Below the pieces are notes generated by a model. The model made no database searches, was not told the DNA's origin, and saw only the letters and a list, made by a program, of their open reading frames with translations. Positions 46,344-52,955 of a DNA stretch of 58,455 nucleotides are shown piece after piece. Source of the stretch: Actinomycetes bacterium (GTDB lineage Bacteria; Actinomycetota; Acidimicrobiia; Acidimicrobiales; RAAP-2). The stretch's first letter is position 1, and the number at the start of each line of letters is the position of its first letter. The stretch covers positions 1 to 58,455 of the forward strand of contig JAJZDI010000020.1 of assembly GCA_021806045.1 (NCBI GenBank). The letters are read 5' to 3'. A program made the position numbers and the translations under genes.

Positions 46344-47173
46344 CAGGCTGGCTCCGACGCCCCGGAAGTTCCGGCAACCCCGGCAACCCCGGCAACCCCG
46401 GCAACCCCGGCAACCCCGGCAACCCCGGCAACCCCGGGGCCGGCGTCCTCACCGGGAAGCCACAGCTCACACCGTCGCATCCGTCCCGCCGCCCGCCGTC
46501 CGCCCCCGGTGACGAGTAGGCGCCGCCGGCGTAGATGGCCGGCACCCCGCTCGATCCCCTCCCAGTGGGAGGACTCCACCGTCAGGCGGACGTCAGGGGG
46601 CTCTGGCCATCCGGCCCGGCCGGGGACGATCACCAGCACGCTCTGGCGCTCGCGGGCTCGCGCCACCAGCCGCCGCGCCGCTGCCGGCCGGGGGGCGAAG
46701 GGAGGGTGGACGACGACGACATCGACCCCGTCGACCAGCTCGGCCACGGCCTCGGCCCAGTGGGGACCGGGCCGGGGGACGATGGCCAGACGTTCGAGGT
46801 CGACCCCGATCCCGTCGACGGCCACTGCCCCCAGATCAGCTATGCCGACCACCGCGCACCATGACCCACCGGTCGAGGCAGTGGCCACCAGCGCCATGGC
46901 GACGGCCAGCGTGCCTTCGAGGCCCGGGGCCGCGGTGACGGTGATCGCCGACCCCCGCCGCAGCCCCGGTTCGGGGAGGAGCGGGGCGAGGGCGGGATGG
47001 ACGGGGAGGAGGCGGGTGCCACTGGCCGCTGTCGGACGGATCCTCCTGGCCAGGTCGTCCAGGGCCGCCAGCGCACTCGGGTCGCGCCGGCCCCCCGGGG
47101 TGGTGGACGCTGGTGCTGCCGTCCGGCCCGGCACCCGGCCCGGCACCCGGCCGGGTGCGACGGAATCGAACAT
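46343..47173 (-). CDS. imuA: ImuA' (SOS mutasome accessory protein)
   Basis: A 276-residue RecA-fold-like accessory factor of the ImuB/DnaE2 mutasome, identified from its position and family-like segments. These are LLPVHPALAPLLPEPGLRRGSAITV, TASTGGSWCAVVGIADLGAVAVDGIGVDLERLAIVPRPG, and a C-terminal RCELWLPG typical of actinobacterial members. No intact Walker A is seen, as expected for ImuA'. After ELWLPG the frame continues through seven VAG tripeptides encoded by a 9-bp repeat and stops overlapping imuB. The ATG lies inside a LexA box and 8 nt from TATGAT. Confidence 0.85.
   Translation of the reverse strand: MFDSVAPGRVPGRVPGRTAAPASTTPGGRRDPSALAALDDLARRIRPTAASGTRLLPVHPALAPLLPEPGLRRGSAITVTAAPGLEGTLAVAMALVATASTGGSWCAVVGIADLGAVAVDGIGVDLERLAIVPRPGPHWAEAVAELVDGVDVVVVHPPFAPRPAAARRLVARARERQSVLVIVPGRAGWPEPPDVRLTVESSHWEGIERGAGHLRRRRLLVTGGGRRAAGRMRRCELWLPGEDAGPGVAGVAGVAGVAGVAGVAGVAGTSGASEPA
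46371..46433 (+). repeat. Seven 9-bp tandem repeats at the imuA'-imuB junction
   Basis: CCGGCAACC is repeated seven times without mismatch. On the minus strand it encodes (VAG)7 at the end of imuA' and RGC triplets in the imuB frame. Confidence 0.97.
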
Positions 47174-47180
47174 ATGTTCG
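47167..47180. promoter_or_regulatory. LexA (SOS) box overlapping the imuA' start
   Basis: CGAACATATGTTCG is a perfect 14-bp palindrome and matches the actinobacterial LexA consensus CGAAC-N4-GTTCG. It contains the imuA' start codon and lies just downstream of the -10 box, so LexA binding would block the start site of imuA'-imuB-dnaE2 until DNA damage. Confidence 0.9.
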
Positions 47181-47181
47181 T

Positions 47182-47187
47182 ATCATA
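47182..47187 (-). promoter_or_regulatory. -10 box of leaderless imuA'-imuB-dnaE2 operon
   Basis: On the minus strand TATGAT is followed by 8 nt and then the ATG at 47173. Confidence 0.6.
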
Positions 47188-47214
47188 CGCACGGACCGAA
47201 TCGGTGGCATCTGG

Positions 47215-47262
47215 CCTGGCCCCGGGGTGGCAGCCGCCCCTGGCCCCGGGGTGGCAGCCGCC
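47215..47262 (+). repeat. 24-bp tandem duplication in the imuA'-methyltransferase intergenic region
   Basis: Two copies of CCTGGCCCCGGGGTGGCAGC followed by CGCC start at 47215 and 47239. Confidence 0.9.
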
Positions 47263-47286
47263 CGAGCATCCCCGTCCCGCCCTTTC

Positions 47287-47292
47287 TAGGCT
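47287..47292 (+). promoter_or_regulatory. -10 box of leaderless methyltransferase gene
   Basis: TAGGCT is followed by 6 nt and then ATG at 47299. Confidence 0.45.
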
Positions 47293-47298
47293 GCGGAG

Positions 47299-48006
47299 AT
47301 GGACGGGATGGAGTCGTCGCCCGGTCGCCTGTCGCCCGGCCAACTGCCAACCGGACCCGATCACTGGGTCCGCTGGCACCAGCAGTACGACGAGGCAGGT
47401 TCTTCGCTCCGGCGGCGCCTCGAGATCGTGTCCCACCGCCTCCGCCAGGCACTCGACGCCGCGCCTCCCGGCCCCCTGAAGCTCGTCAGCATGTGTGCGG
47501 GCGAGGGACGTGACGTCCTCGGTGTCCTGCCCGACCACCCCCGCCGTGACGACGTTGCCGCCCGTCTGGTCGAGCTCGACCCCCACCTGGCTGCGGCAGC
47601 CAGGGAGCAGGCCGACGCCGCCGGCCTCAGCTCGGTCGAGGTCGCCGAGGGAGATGCATCGTCCACCTCCGCCTACGCCGGCATGGTGCCCGCAGACATC
47701 GTCCTCGTGTGCGGCGTCTTCGGCAACGTTCCCGATGAGGACGTGTGCGCCACCGTGTCCGAGCTGCCTCATCTGTGCGCTCCTGGCGCCACCGTCATCT
47801 GGACCCGTCACCGCATGGCGCCTGACCTGACGCCGACGATCCGCGGTTGGTTCGCCGACGCCGGCTTCGAGGAGATCGCCTTCGACGCCGAGCAGCCGTA
47901 CCTGTTCGGTGTGGGGACGGCTCACTTCATGGGCACACCGGCCCCGTTCCGTCCCGGTCGCACGATGTTCACGTTCCGGGGCGACGGCGCGGCCGCCACT
48001 CGCTGA
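47299..48006 (+). CDS. Class I SAM-dependent methyltransferase family protein
   Basis: A 235-residue protein with a Rossmann-type methyltransferase fold. Motif I is LVSMCAGEGRDVLGVL (SAM-binding), the acidic end of strand 2 is VELDPHLAAAA, VAEGDAS follows, and motif IV-like is ADIVLVCGVFGNVPDED. The C-terminal LFGVGTAHFMG and PFRPGRTMFTFRG strands are intact. The N-terminal HWVRWHQQYDEAGSSLRRRL helix probably recognises the acceptor, which is unknown. The first ATG is at leaderless spacing. Confidence 0.85.
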   Translation: MDGMESSPGRLSPGQLPTGPDHWVRWHQQYDEAGSSLRRRLEIVSHRLRQALDAAPPGPLKLVSMCAGEGRDVLGVLPDHPRRDDVAARLVELDPHLAAAAREQADAAGLSSVEVAEGDASSTSAYAGMVPADIVLVCGVFGNVPDEDVCATVSELPHLCAPGATVIWTRHRMAPDLTPTIRGWFADAGFEEIAFDAEQPYLFGVGTAHFMGTPAPFRPGRTMFTFRGDGAAATR

Positions 48007-48093
48007 GGGGCCAGAGGGGTCGGACAGCCGCCTGCTGCCCGACCGCCGACACCGCCTTCGGGGGCCGTGCACCAATTCCGCGCGTCGGGTGGA

Positions 48094-48099
48094 TACCAT
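48094..48099 (+). promoter_or_regulatory. Candidate -10 box of the RNA element
   Basis: TACCAT in a GGATACCATGG context resembles the -10 boxes elsewhere in the window. It would start a transcript around 48106, just before the extended Shine-Dalgarno sequence. No clear -35 is visible. Confidence 0.35.
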
Positions 48100-48128
48100 G
48101 GCGGCACCAGAGAAAGGAGGTGGTCCAA

Positions 48129-48173
48129 CTGAGTAGTCAACGTTTCGGGACCCTGGAGGTGGCTGGCCGCTAG
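48129..48173 (+). CDS. 14-codon ORF with CTG start and 16-nt Shine-Dalgarno
   Basis: CTG at 48129 lies 8 nt after GGAGG and opens a frame encoding MSSQRFGTLEVAGR (CTG read as Met), ending at TAG 48171-48173. The stop sits in the loop of the GCCGC/GCGGC hairpin. No ATG, GTG or TTG stands at a suitable distance from the extended Shine-Dalgarno sequence, so the CTG is the best start. An overlapping ATG ORF (48098-48136, MAAPEKGGGPTE) reads through the Shine-Dalgarno sequence itself and could be a second leader. The peptide has no recognisable function. Confidence 0.45.
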   Translation: MSSQRFGTLEVAGR

Positions 48174-48293
48174 GCGGCTCGCTGTACCACCTGGCGAATC
48201 CCAGCCAGTTGCCCACTGGGCGCTTCAGCCGGACCAAGGTCCCATCCGGCGCACCACGAAGCCACCAGTGCCTTTTTCAGCACGTAGGACACG

Positions 48294-48325
48294 CCGGAGG
48301 GCGTCCCCACGGGGGCGCCCTCCGG
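48294..48325 (+). terminator. Strong GC hairpin, probable terminator
   Basis: CCGGAGGGCG-T-CCCC pairs with GGGGCGCCCTCCGG around a 3-nt loop (14 pairs, one bulged T). The tail TCGTTCC has no long U-run, as is common in actinobacteria. It separates the RNA element from the hydrolase gene on the other strand. Confidence 0.75.
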
Positions 48326-48381
48326 TCGTTCCCCGGCCCGCTTTGCCGGTCGTTCAGTGACCCCAGCTGACGCCAGGCCGG

Positions 48382-49338
48382 TCAGGCCGCGCCCAGATGC
48401 CGGGTGAGGAAGGCGACCTGGTCAGCCACGGCCCGCTCGAACGCTTCGCCGAGGTAGATGTCGAAGTGGCCGACGGGGTAGTGCTCGACCTGGGCGTTCG
48501 GGCATCGGTCGGCGGCGCGCAGGGTCGCGGCCGCCGGTGCCACCGAGTCCTCATCGCACACGCAGAACAGCACGGGGCAGGTGAGCCGGCCGGCGTCCCG
48601 CCCCGGCCGGTAGCGACCGATGTGGAGGGCGATGCGGGCCGCCACCCCGAGCGGGACGTCGCTGCCGGCGGGGATGAGGGCCCGGTAGCCGGCATCCGCG
48701 TCCGGCGCGGTCATGAGCGCAACCGACCCCGGCGGTCCCGTCAGCGCCACGGTGCGAGGCGGGCGCCCCATCCACGCCCCGATCTGGTCGGCCAGGGCCC
48801 GGCCCATCAGCGGGATGGCCACCCTGGGCTTCACGGCGCCGATCGATGCCGGTCCGTCGGTGAACGGGCACTGGGCGACCACGGCAGCGACGGCGCCGTC
48901 GGCAGCGGCGACGTGGAGGACGTGGCCACCCGAGAACGACGTGCCCCACAGCGCCACCCGCCGCGGATCGATCCCCGGGAGGCCACGGACGTGGGCGAGG
49001 GCGGCAGCCCAGTCCTCGTGCTGGCGGCGGATGTCGAGGAGCTGGCGGGGCTCGCCGCCGCTCGCCCCGAAGTGCCGGTAGTCGAAGACGAGCGCGTTGA
49101 GGCCCGCCGTCGCGAACCGCTCGGCGTACGCGTCGAGGCGCATCTCCCGGACCGCACCGAGGCCGTGGGCCATGACGACGGCCGGAGCGCCGTGACCCCG
49201 TCCGCCTTCGCCCGGCCCGTGGCCCGCCCCGTGGCTCGCCCCGCCGCCCGCCCCGCTTCCGGGACGGTAGAGCCAGGCGGCGACGGTCGTCCCACCCGAG
49301 CTGAACTCGATGTCGCTCCGCTCGACCCCGGTGGCCAT
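48382..49338 (-). CDS. Alpha/beta hydrolase (dienelactone hydrolase / dipeptidyl-peptidase-like)
   Basis: A 318-residue hydrolase. An N-terminal beta domain (DIEFSSGGTTVAAWLYRPG) precedes the catalytic fold with HGLGAVREMRL, FDYRHFGASGG and the nucleophile elbow GTSFSGG (Ser134). The acid lies in CVCDEDSVAP and the His in YPVGHFDIY. A His/Gly-rich insertion sits at 32-50. This pattern is common in actinobacterial hydrolases annotated as alpha/beta hydrolases of unknown substrate. ATG 49338 lies 6 nt from TAACGT. Confidence 0.87.
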   Translation of the reverse strand: MATGVERSDIEFSSGGTTVAAWLYRPGSGAGGGASHGAGHGPGEGGRGHGAPAVVMAHGLGAVREMRLDAYAERFATAGLNALVFDYRHFGASGGEPRQLLDIRRQHEDWAAALAHVRGLPGIDPRRVALWGTSFSGGHVLHVAAADGAVAAVVAQCPFTDGPASIGAVKPRVAIPLMGRALADQIGAWMGRPPRTVALTGPPGSVALMTAPDADAGYRALIPAGSDVPLGVAARIALHIGRYRPGRDAGRLTCPVLFCVCDEDSVAPAAATLRAADRCPNAQVEHYPVGHFDIYLGEAFERAVADQVAFLTRHLGAA

Positions 49339-49344
49339 CTTCCG

Positions 49345-49350
49345 ACGTTA
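49345..49350 (-). promoter_or_regulatory. -10 box of leaderless hydrolase gene
   Basis: On the minus strand TAACGT is followed by 6 nt and then the ATG at 49338. Confidence 0.5.
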
Positions 49351-49537
49351 GGTCGGCCCCGCCGACCCCGCCTGCTGATACCCACGGCACCCACCCACCC
49401 GCTGTGCGGACGTCGACCGGCACAACCAGCGACGTCCGGCCCCCGCTACCGTGGTTCGTGTGCCGGAACGCTCCGGCACGACCTGGGGCGCTCGGATGCG
49501 CCCGCCAACGGTGCCGGTCGTGGGTCCAGGGAGCGAC

Positions 49538-49885
49538 ATGTTCGACGTGCCAGAAGCGCGCTTCGAGGAACTGGTGGCGGAGGCCCTGGACCGGATCCCC
49601 GACGAGCTCGGTGCCCACATGGAGAACGTGGCCGTGGTCGTGGAGGACGAGGCGGAGGGCGGGGGCCTGTTCGGCCTCTACGAGGGCGTCCCCCTCACGC
49701 AACGGGGACCGGAGAGCTACGCCTGGGTGATGCCCGACCGGATCACCATCTACCGTCGCACCATCTGCTCGGTGTGCTCGTCGGAGGCCGAGGTCGTCGA
49801 CCAGGTGACGACGACCGTCGTGCACGAGGTGGCGCACCACTTCGGCATCGACGACCGACGGCTGGAGGAGCTGGGGTGGGGGTGA
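49538..49885 (+). CDS. Zincin-like metallopeptidase family protein (DUF1025/Zincin_1)
   Basis: A 115-residue protein. RFEELVAEALDRIPDELGAHMENVAVVVEDE is the family start, and VVHEVAHHFGIDD is the HExxHxxGxxD zinc motif near the C-terminus. The length fits the minimal-gluzincin family of actinobacteria; substrates are unknown. ATG 49538 with GGGAG upstream matches the usual N-terminus. A TACCGT -10 box at 49447 with an in-frame GTG at 49460 could instead give a leaderless form 26 residues longer. Confidence 0.88.
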   Translation: MFDVPEARFEELVAEALDRIPDELGAHMENVAVVVEDEAEGGGLFGLYEGVPLTQRGPESYAWVMPDRITIYRRTICSVCSSEAEVVDQVTTTVVHEVAHHFGIDDRRLEELGWG

Positions 49886-49938
49886 GCATCGAGCCGGCGC
49901 CGTGGCCGGTCAGGCCTCCCGCGGGCTGGCGCAGCCCT

Positions 49939-49990
49939 CCCGGAAGGACCGGGTCTCCCGGAAGGACCGGGTCTCCCGGAAGGAGTCAGC
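49939..49990 (+). repeat. 18-bp tandem repeats at convergent gene ends
   Basis: CCCGGAAGGACCGGGTCT occurs at 49939 and 49957, with a partial copy at 49975 running into the end of the NTF2-like gene. Confidence 0.92.
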
Positions 49991-50543
49991 CCTCCCACAG
50001 GCTGACGGGAGCCGTGCCCCGCCGGTAGTGGCCCGGGAGCCGCTCCCCGCCCATGGCCCGTTCGATGCGCTGCTGCATGCCGGCGCCCAGTGCCCCGGCG
50101 CCCATCATCTCCAGGTACACGGCGGCGGCGTTTCCCACGTCGAAGAAGTCGCGTTGCCACGACCACCGGAAACCACCGCCGTAGCGGAACCAGCTCCCTC
50201 CGAGCCCTGCCACCTCGTAGTGGCTCCCGTCGGGTCGGGTGGCATCCGCGATCTGCCTCCACAGACCGAGTACCTCGCCTTGGACCTCGTCGATGAGCAC
50301 CCGCTGGTAGGGGTAGGTCCACCCGCCCAGGCCCTCCATCTCGGTGCCCAGCGCGTACGTGCGGATCTCGTCCCGTCCGACGGCCATGAACTCGTCGTTG
50401 GGGCCGGCGTTCCAGCCGTAGGTGGCGTCCTCGGTGTAGAGGTCGGCCATGGGGGCCCAGTCGAGCTCGGCCTCGCACCGGCGGTTCGCCTCCAGCCACC
50501 TCTCGACCATCTCCTCGAGCTCATGGCGCGGGTAGGGCGGCAC
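49986..50543 (-). CDS. NTF2/SnoaL-like protein of the P450 operon
   Basis: A 185-residue protein with the cone-shaped NTF2-like fold pattern. The helix LEEMVERWLEANRRCEAELDWAPMADLYTEDATYGWN is followed by beta strands (WRQIADATRPDGSHYEVAGLGGSWFRYGG) and a C-terminal tail with RLPGHYRRG. Proteins of this type act as small hydratases, isomerases or dehydratases, or as binding proteins in steroid and polyketide pathways. GTG 50543 lies 4 nt after the ferredoxin stop and has GAGGA upstream. It is the last gene of the operon. Confidence 0.8.
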   Translation of the reverse strand: MPPYPRHELEEMVERWLEANRRCEAELDWAPMADLYTEDATYGWNAGPNDEFMAVGRDEIRTYALGTEMEGLGGWTYPYQRVLIDEVQGEVLGLWRQIADATRPDGSHYEVAGLGGSWFRYGGGFRWSWQRDFFDVGNAAAVYLEMMGAGALGAGMQQRIERAMGGERLPGHYRRGTAPVSLWEG

Positions 50544-50547
50544 GGGT

Positions 50548-50748
50548 TCAGTCCTCCTCGATGATGGTCAGCGCGTGGGTGGGGCAGTAGCGGACGGCCG
50601 CCTCGACCTCGGCCCGCCGGTCCTCCGGCGGCGACCGGTCGAGGACGGTGACGGTGGTCGCCTTCTTCTCCAGGACGAAGATCCCCTCGGCCTCCGACTC
50701 GCACACGGCGTGGCCCTGGCAGAGGTCGCGATCGACGGCGATCCTCAT
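50548..50748 (-). CDS. P450-associated ferredoxin (3Fe-4S type)
   Basis: A 66-residue electron carrier. The cluster ligands are Cys10 and Cys16 in CQGHAVC, and a Cys in RYCPTHAL. The position of the usual second cysteine is His (CxxHxxC), as in many actinobacterial P450 redox partners with 3Fe-4S clusters. ATG 50748 overlaps the P450 stop (ATGA), so it surely serves that enzyme. No ferredoxin reductase is encoded nearby. Confidence 0.93.
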   Translation of the reverse strand: MRIAVDRDLCQGHAVCESEAEGIFVLEKKATTVTVLDRSPPEDRRAEVEAAVRYCPTHALTIIEED

Positions 50749-52121
50749 GCCCGACCCCCGGGGTGCTCGCGACGGCGGTAGCGGACGCGCACCGGCTGGC
50801 GCAGCTGGATCACCATCTTCGACAGGTCGGCCTGGTAGCTGTCCGCTGGCTGGGCCAGCTCGAGCTCCCAGTCGCGCAGCAGCACGGAAAAGATGGCCTT
50901 CAGCTGCATGAGGGCGAAGGCGGCGCCGATGCAGCGGTGCCGACCGGCCCCGAAGGGGATCCACGTCCACGGGTTCTCCCGGTCCTCCTCGCGGGGAGCC
51001 ACGTAGCGGTCGGGCACGAACGCCCTAGGCTCGGGGAAGTCCTCGGGGATGCGGTTGGAGACCCAGGGAGACGCCCCCACCATGGAACCGGACGAGATGA
51101 GGACGTCGCGGAACGCGACATCCTCCTTCGCCACCCGGAGCAGCAGGATCAGCGGCGGATGGAGGCGGAGGGTCTCTTTCAGGGCGGCTTCGAGACGGGG
51201 CATCTCCCGCAGGGCCTGGTAGGAGACCTCGGCACCCGACGCGGCAAGGTCGTCGAGCTCGGCGACCACCCGGTCGAGCTCGCCCGGGTTGCGCAGCAGC
51301 TCGATTACCGTCCACGACGCCGTCGTCGAGGTGGTGTGGTGGCCGGCGAACATCATCGAGATGAACATGCCGGTGACCTCGTCGGCCGAGAACCGGTCTG
51401 ACCCGTCCTCGTCCTTGATCGACATGAGGACGTCGAGCAGGTCTCGCCCGTCGGACGCCGGTGGCTCCGCCGCTCGCCGGTCCATGATCCCCTGGACGAG
51501 CTCGACGAGCTGTGCCCGGGCGGCGTCGCGGCGCCGGAAGCTGTCGATGGGCGCGTAGGGGTCCACGTAGGCGAGCGCGTCGGTTCCTCGTTCGAGGTCG
51601 TGGTAGAGGGAGGCGAAGCGACCGTCGAGCTCGTCGCGGAAGCGGGCGCCGATCAGGCAGGCTGAGGACGTGTAGATGGTGAGCTCGGCGAACCAGTCGA
51701 GCAGGTCGATCTCGCCCTCGTCTCCCCATGCGGCCACCATGCGTGCCACCTCGGCGGCGATGGTGGCAGCGTGACCGCGCATGTGCTTGTCCCGCAGGGC
51801 CTGGTTGTGGAGCATCTCGCGCCGACGTTCGGGCGAGGCGTCGAAGACGACACCCTCGCCGAAGACGGGCGTCATGAACGGGTAGGCCTCGGCCTGGTCG
51901 AGGAGCTCCTCGGGGGCCCGGAAGAACAGCTCGTTCGCCTCGGCTCCGCTGAGGAGCACCACGTCACGCTGGCCCAGTCGGAACGAGCCGATGTCGCCGC
52001 ATTCGGCACGGACCCGCTCCAGCAACGCGATCGGATCGGTGCGCAGCTCCTCGAGGTGGCCGTGCTCGTCACCGCCCCCCGACACGCGGGGCGGTCCATG
52101 CAGTTCGACCGCTGTCGTCAT
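50745..52121 (-). CDS. Cytochrome P450 (first of two)
   Basis: A 458-residue monooxygenase. The I-helix motif FAGHHTTSTT supplies the oxygen-activating Thr, ETLRLHPP carries the ExxR pair, and FGAGRHRCIGAAFA holds the haem ligand Cys397. It resembles CYP51/CYP136-like long-chain P450s more than the neighbouring one. ATG 52121 overlaps the SDR stop (ATGA). It probably hydroxylates a sterol, terpenoid or similar hydrophobic substrate using the adjacent ferredoxin. Confidence 0.94.
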   Translation of the reverse strand: MTTAVELHGPPRVSGGGDEHGHLEELRTDPIALLERVRAECGDIGSFRLGQRDVVLLSGAEANELFFRAPEELLDQAEAYPFMTPVFGEGVVFDASPERRREMLHNQALRDKHMRGHAATIAAEVARMVAAWGDEGEIDLLDWFAELTIYTSSACLIGARFRDELDGRFASLYHDLERGTDALAYVDPYAPIDSFRRRDAARAQLVELVQGIMDRRAAEPPASDGRDLLDVLMSIKDEDGSDRFSADEVTGMFISMMFAGHHTTSTTASWTVIELLRNPGELDRVVAELDDLAASGAEVSYQALREMPRLEAALKETLRLHPPLILLLRVAKEDVAFRDVLISSGSMVGASPWVSNRIPEDFPEPRAFVPDRYVAPREEDRENPWTWIPFGAGRHRCIGAAFALMQLKAIFSVLLRDWELELAQPADSYQADLSKMVIQLRQPVRVRYRRREHPGGRA

Positions 52122-52954
52122 CGACTCTCCTCCTCGACCTGCGGTTCGGCCGGTCCAATCGGTTCGATCGCTCCATCAATCGGTTCGATGGGCGCTTCGG
52201 GCTGGAGCTCGAGCGTGGTGGCGTGGATGCCGCGTGGCAGCGAGACGACGGCCAGGACCGCCTCGGCCACGGCGGCCGGCCGCATGAAGCTCGAATGACG
52301 GGCGAAGCCCCATCGTGCCCATGTGTCGATCACGGTCGCCGTGACGCCCGGGTCCCAGTCCATGCCCATGCCGGTCAGGGTCGGGCCCGGACGCACGATC
52401 GACGCCCGCACCCCTGAGCCTTCGAGCTCCATCTGCAGCGACCGTACGTAGCCCTCCAGACCCCACTTCGAGGTGACGTACGCCGCCATCGTGGGCCGCG
52501 GGCGCTCGGCGACGTCGGACGTGACGAAGACGATGTCACCCCGACGACGCCCGACCATGGCCGGGACCAGGGACCTCACCAGCCGGTGGGTCCCCTCTAC
52601 GTTGACGTCGAGGGTGGCGTGAAGCTCGTCCGGCGACGTGTCGAGGACCGAGCCAGCCGTGCTCCGTCCGGCATTCGACACGACGATCTCGATCTCACCG
52701 AGCGCCTCCGTCGCCGCGCTGGCGAAGGCGTCGACCGACGACTGGTCGGCCAGGTCGAGGGGATGGGCGAGGGCCTGGCCGCCGCCGTCCCGGATCGAGG
52801 CGGCGAGATCCTCGCACTGATCGGACCGCCGGGCGCCGACCACCACCGGGTGGCCCGCACCCGCCAATGCGACGGCCACGGCTCTACCGATCCCGGACGA
52901 CGCACCGGTGACGACGGCTGGCCGGCGTTCGGGGTTGGGGGGGAAACGGGGCAC
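52118..52954 (-). CDS. Short-chain dehydrogenase/reductase
   Basis: A 278-residue Rossmann-fold oxidoreductase. TGASSGIG binds the cofactor, NAG follows, and the catalytic YxxxK is in MAAYVTSKWGLEGYVRS, with the Ser in VFVTSDVAE. The C-terminal 25 residues are Glu/Pro/Ile repeats (PIEPIDGAIEPIGPAEP). GTG 52954 starts 1 nt after the stop of the second P450. It would oxidise the alcohol formed by a P450, or reduce a ketone. Confidence 0.92.
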   Translation of the reverse strand: MPRFPPNPERRPAVVTGASSGIGRAVAVALAGAGHPVVVGARRSDQCEDLAASIRDGGGQALAHPLDLADQSSVDAFASAATEALGEIEIVVSNAGRSTAGSVLDTSPDELHATLDVNVEGTHRLVRSLVPAMVGRRRGDIVFVTSDVAERPRPTMAAYVTSKWGLEGYVRSLQMELEGSGVRASIVRPGPTLTGMGMDWDPGVTATVIDTWARWGFARHSSFMRPAAVAEAVLAVVSLPRGIHATTLELQPEAPIEPIDGAIEPIGPAEPQVEEESR

Positions 52955-52955
52955 G

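Larger units (their letters stand above)
48106..48325 (+). ncRNA. Candidate structured RNA with extended Shine-Dalgarno and alternative pairings
   Basis: This covers most of the 375-bp stretch between the methyltransferase and hydrolase genes. AGAAAGGAGGTGGTCC at 48111-48126 can pair with all 16 nt of the 16S rRNA 3' end (one G.U). AGGTGGT (48118-48124) can pair with ACCACCT (48186-48192). The same ACCACCT can instead pair with AGGTGG at 48157-48162, enclosing a GCCGC/GCGGC hairpin (48166-48178). Further hairpins are CCCAG/CTGGG (48200-48220) and GCCGGA/TCCGGC (48228-48250), and CACTGG (48214) can pair with CCAGTG (48265). A GC-rich hairpin (48294-48325) ends the unit. It could be an attenuator, a small mRNA or an sRNA. 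All pairings were found by eye. Confidence 0.55.

Noticed and set aside
46371-46433. Possible CRISPR or regulatory array because of seven identical repeats
   Set aside because: The units are 9 bp, without spacers, and lie in frame inside imuA'; this is a simple tandem repeat.
48098-48136. ATG 48098 ORF (MAAPEKGGGPTE) as the main product of the RNA element
   Set aside because: The ATG overlaps the candidate -10 box, has no ribosome site, and its codons are the extended Shine-Dalgarno itself. It is kept only as a possible second leader.
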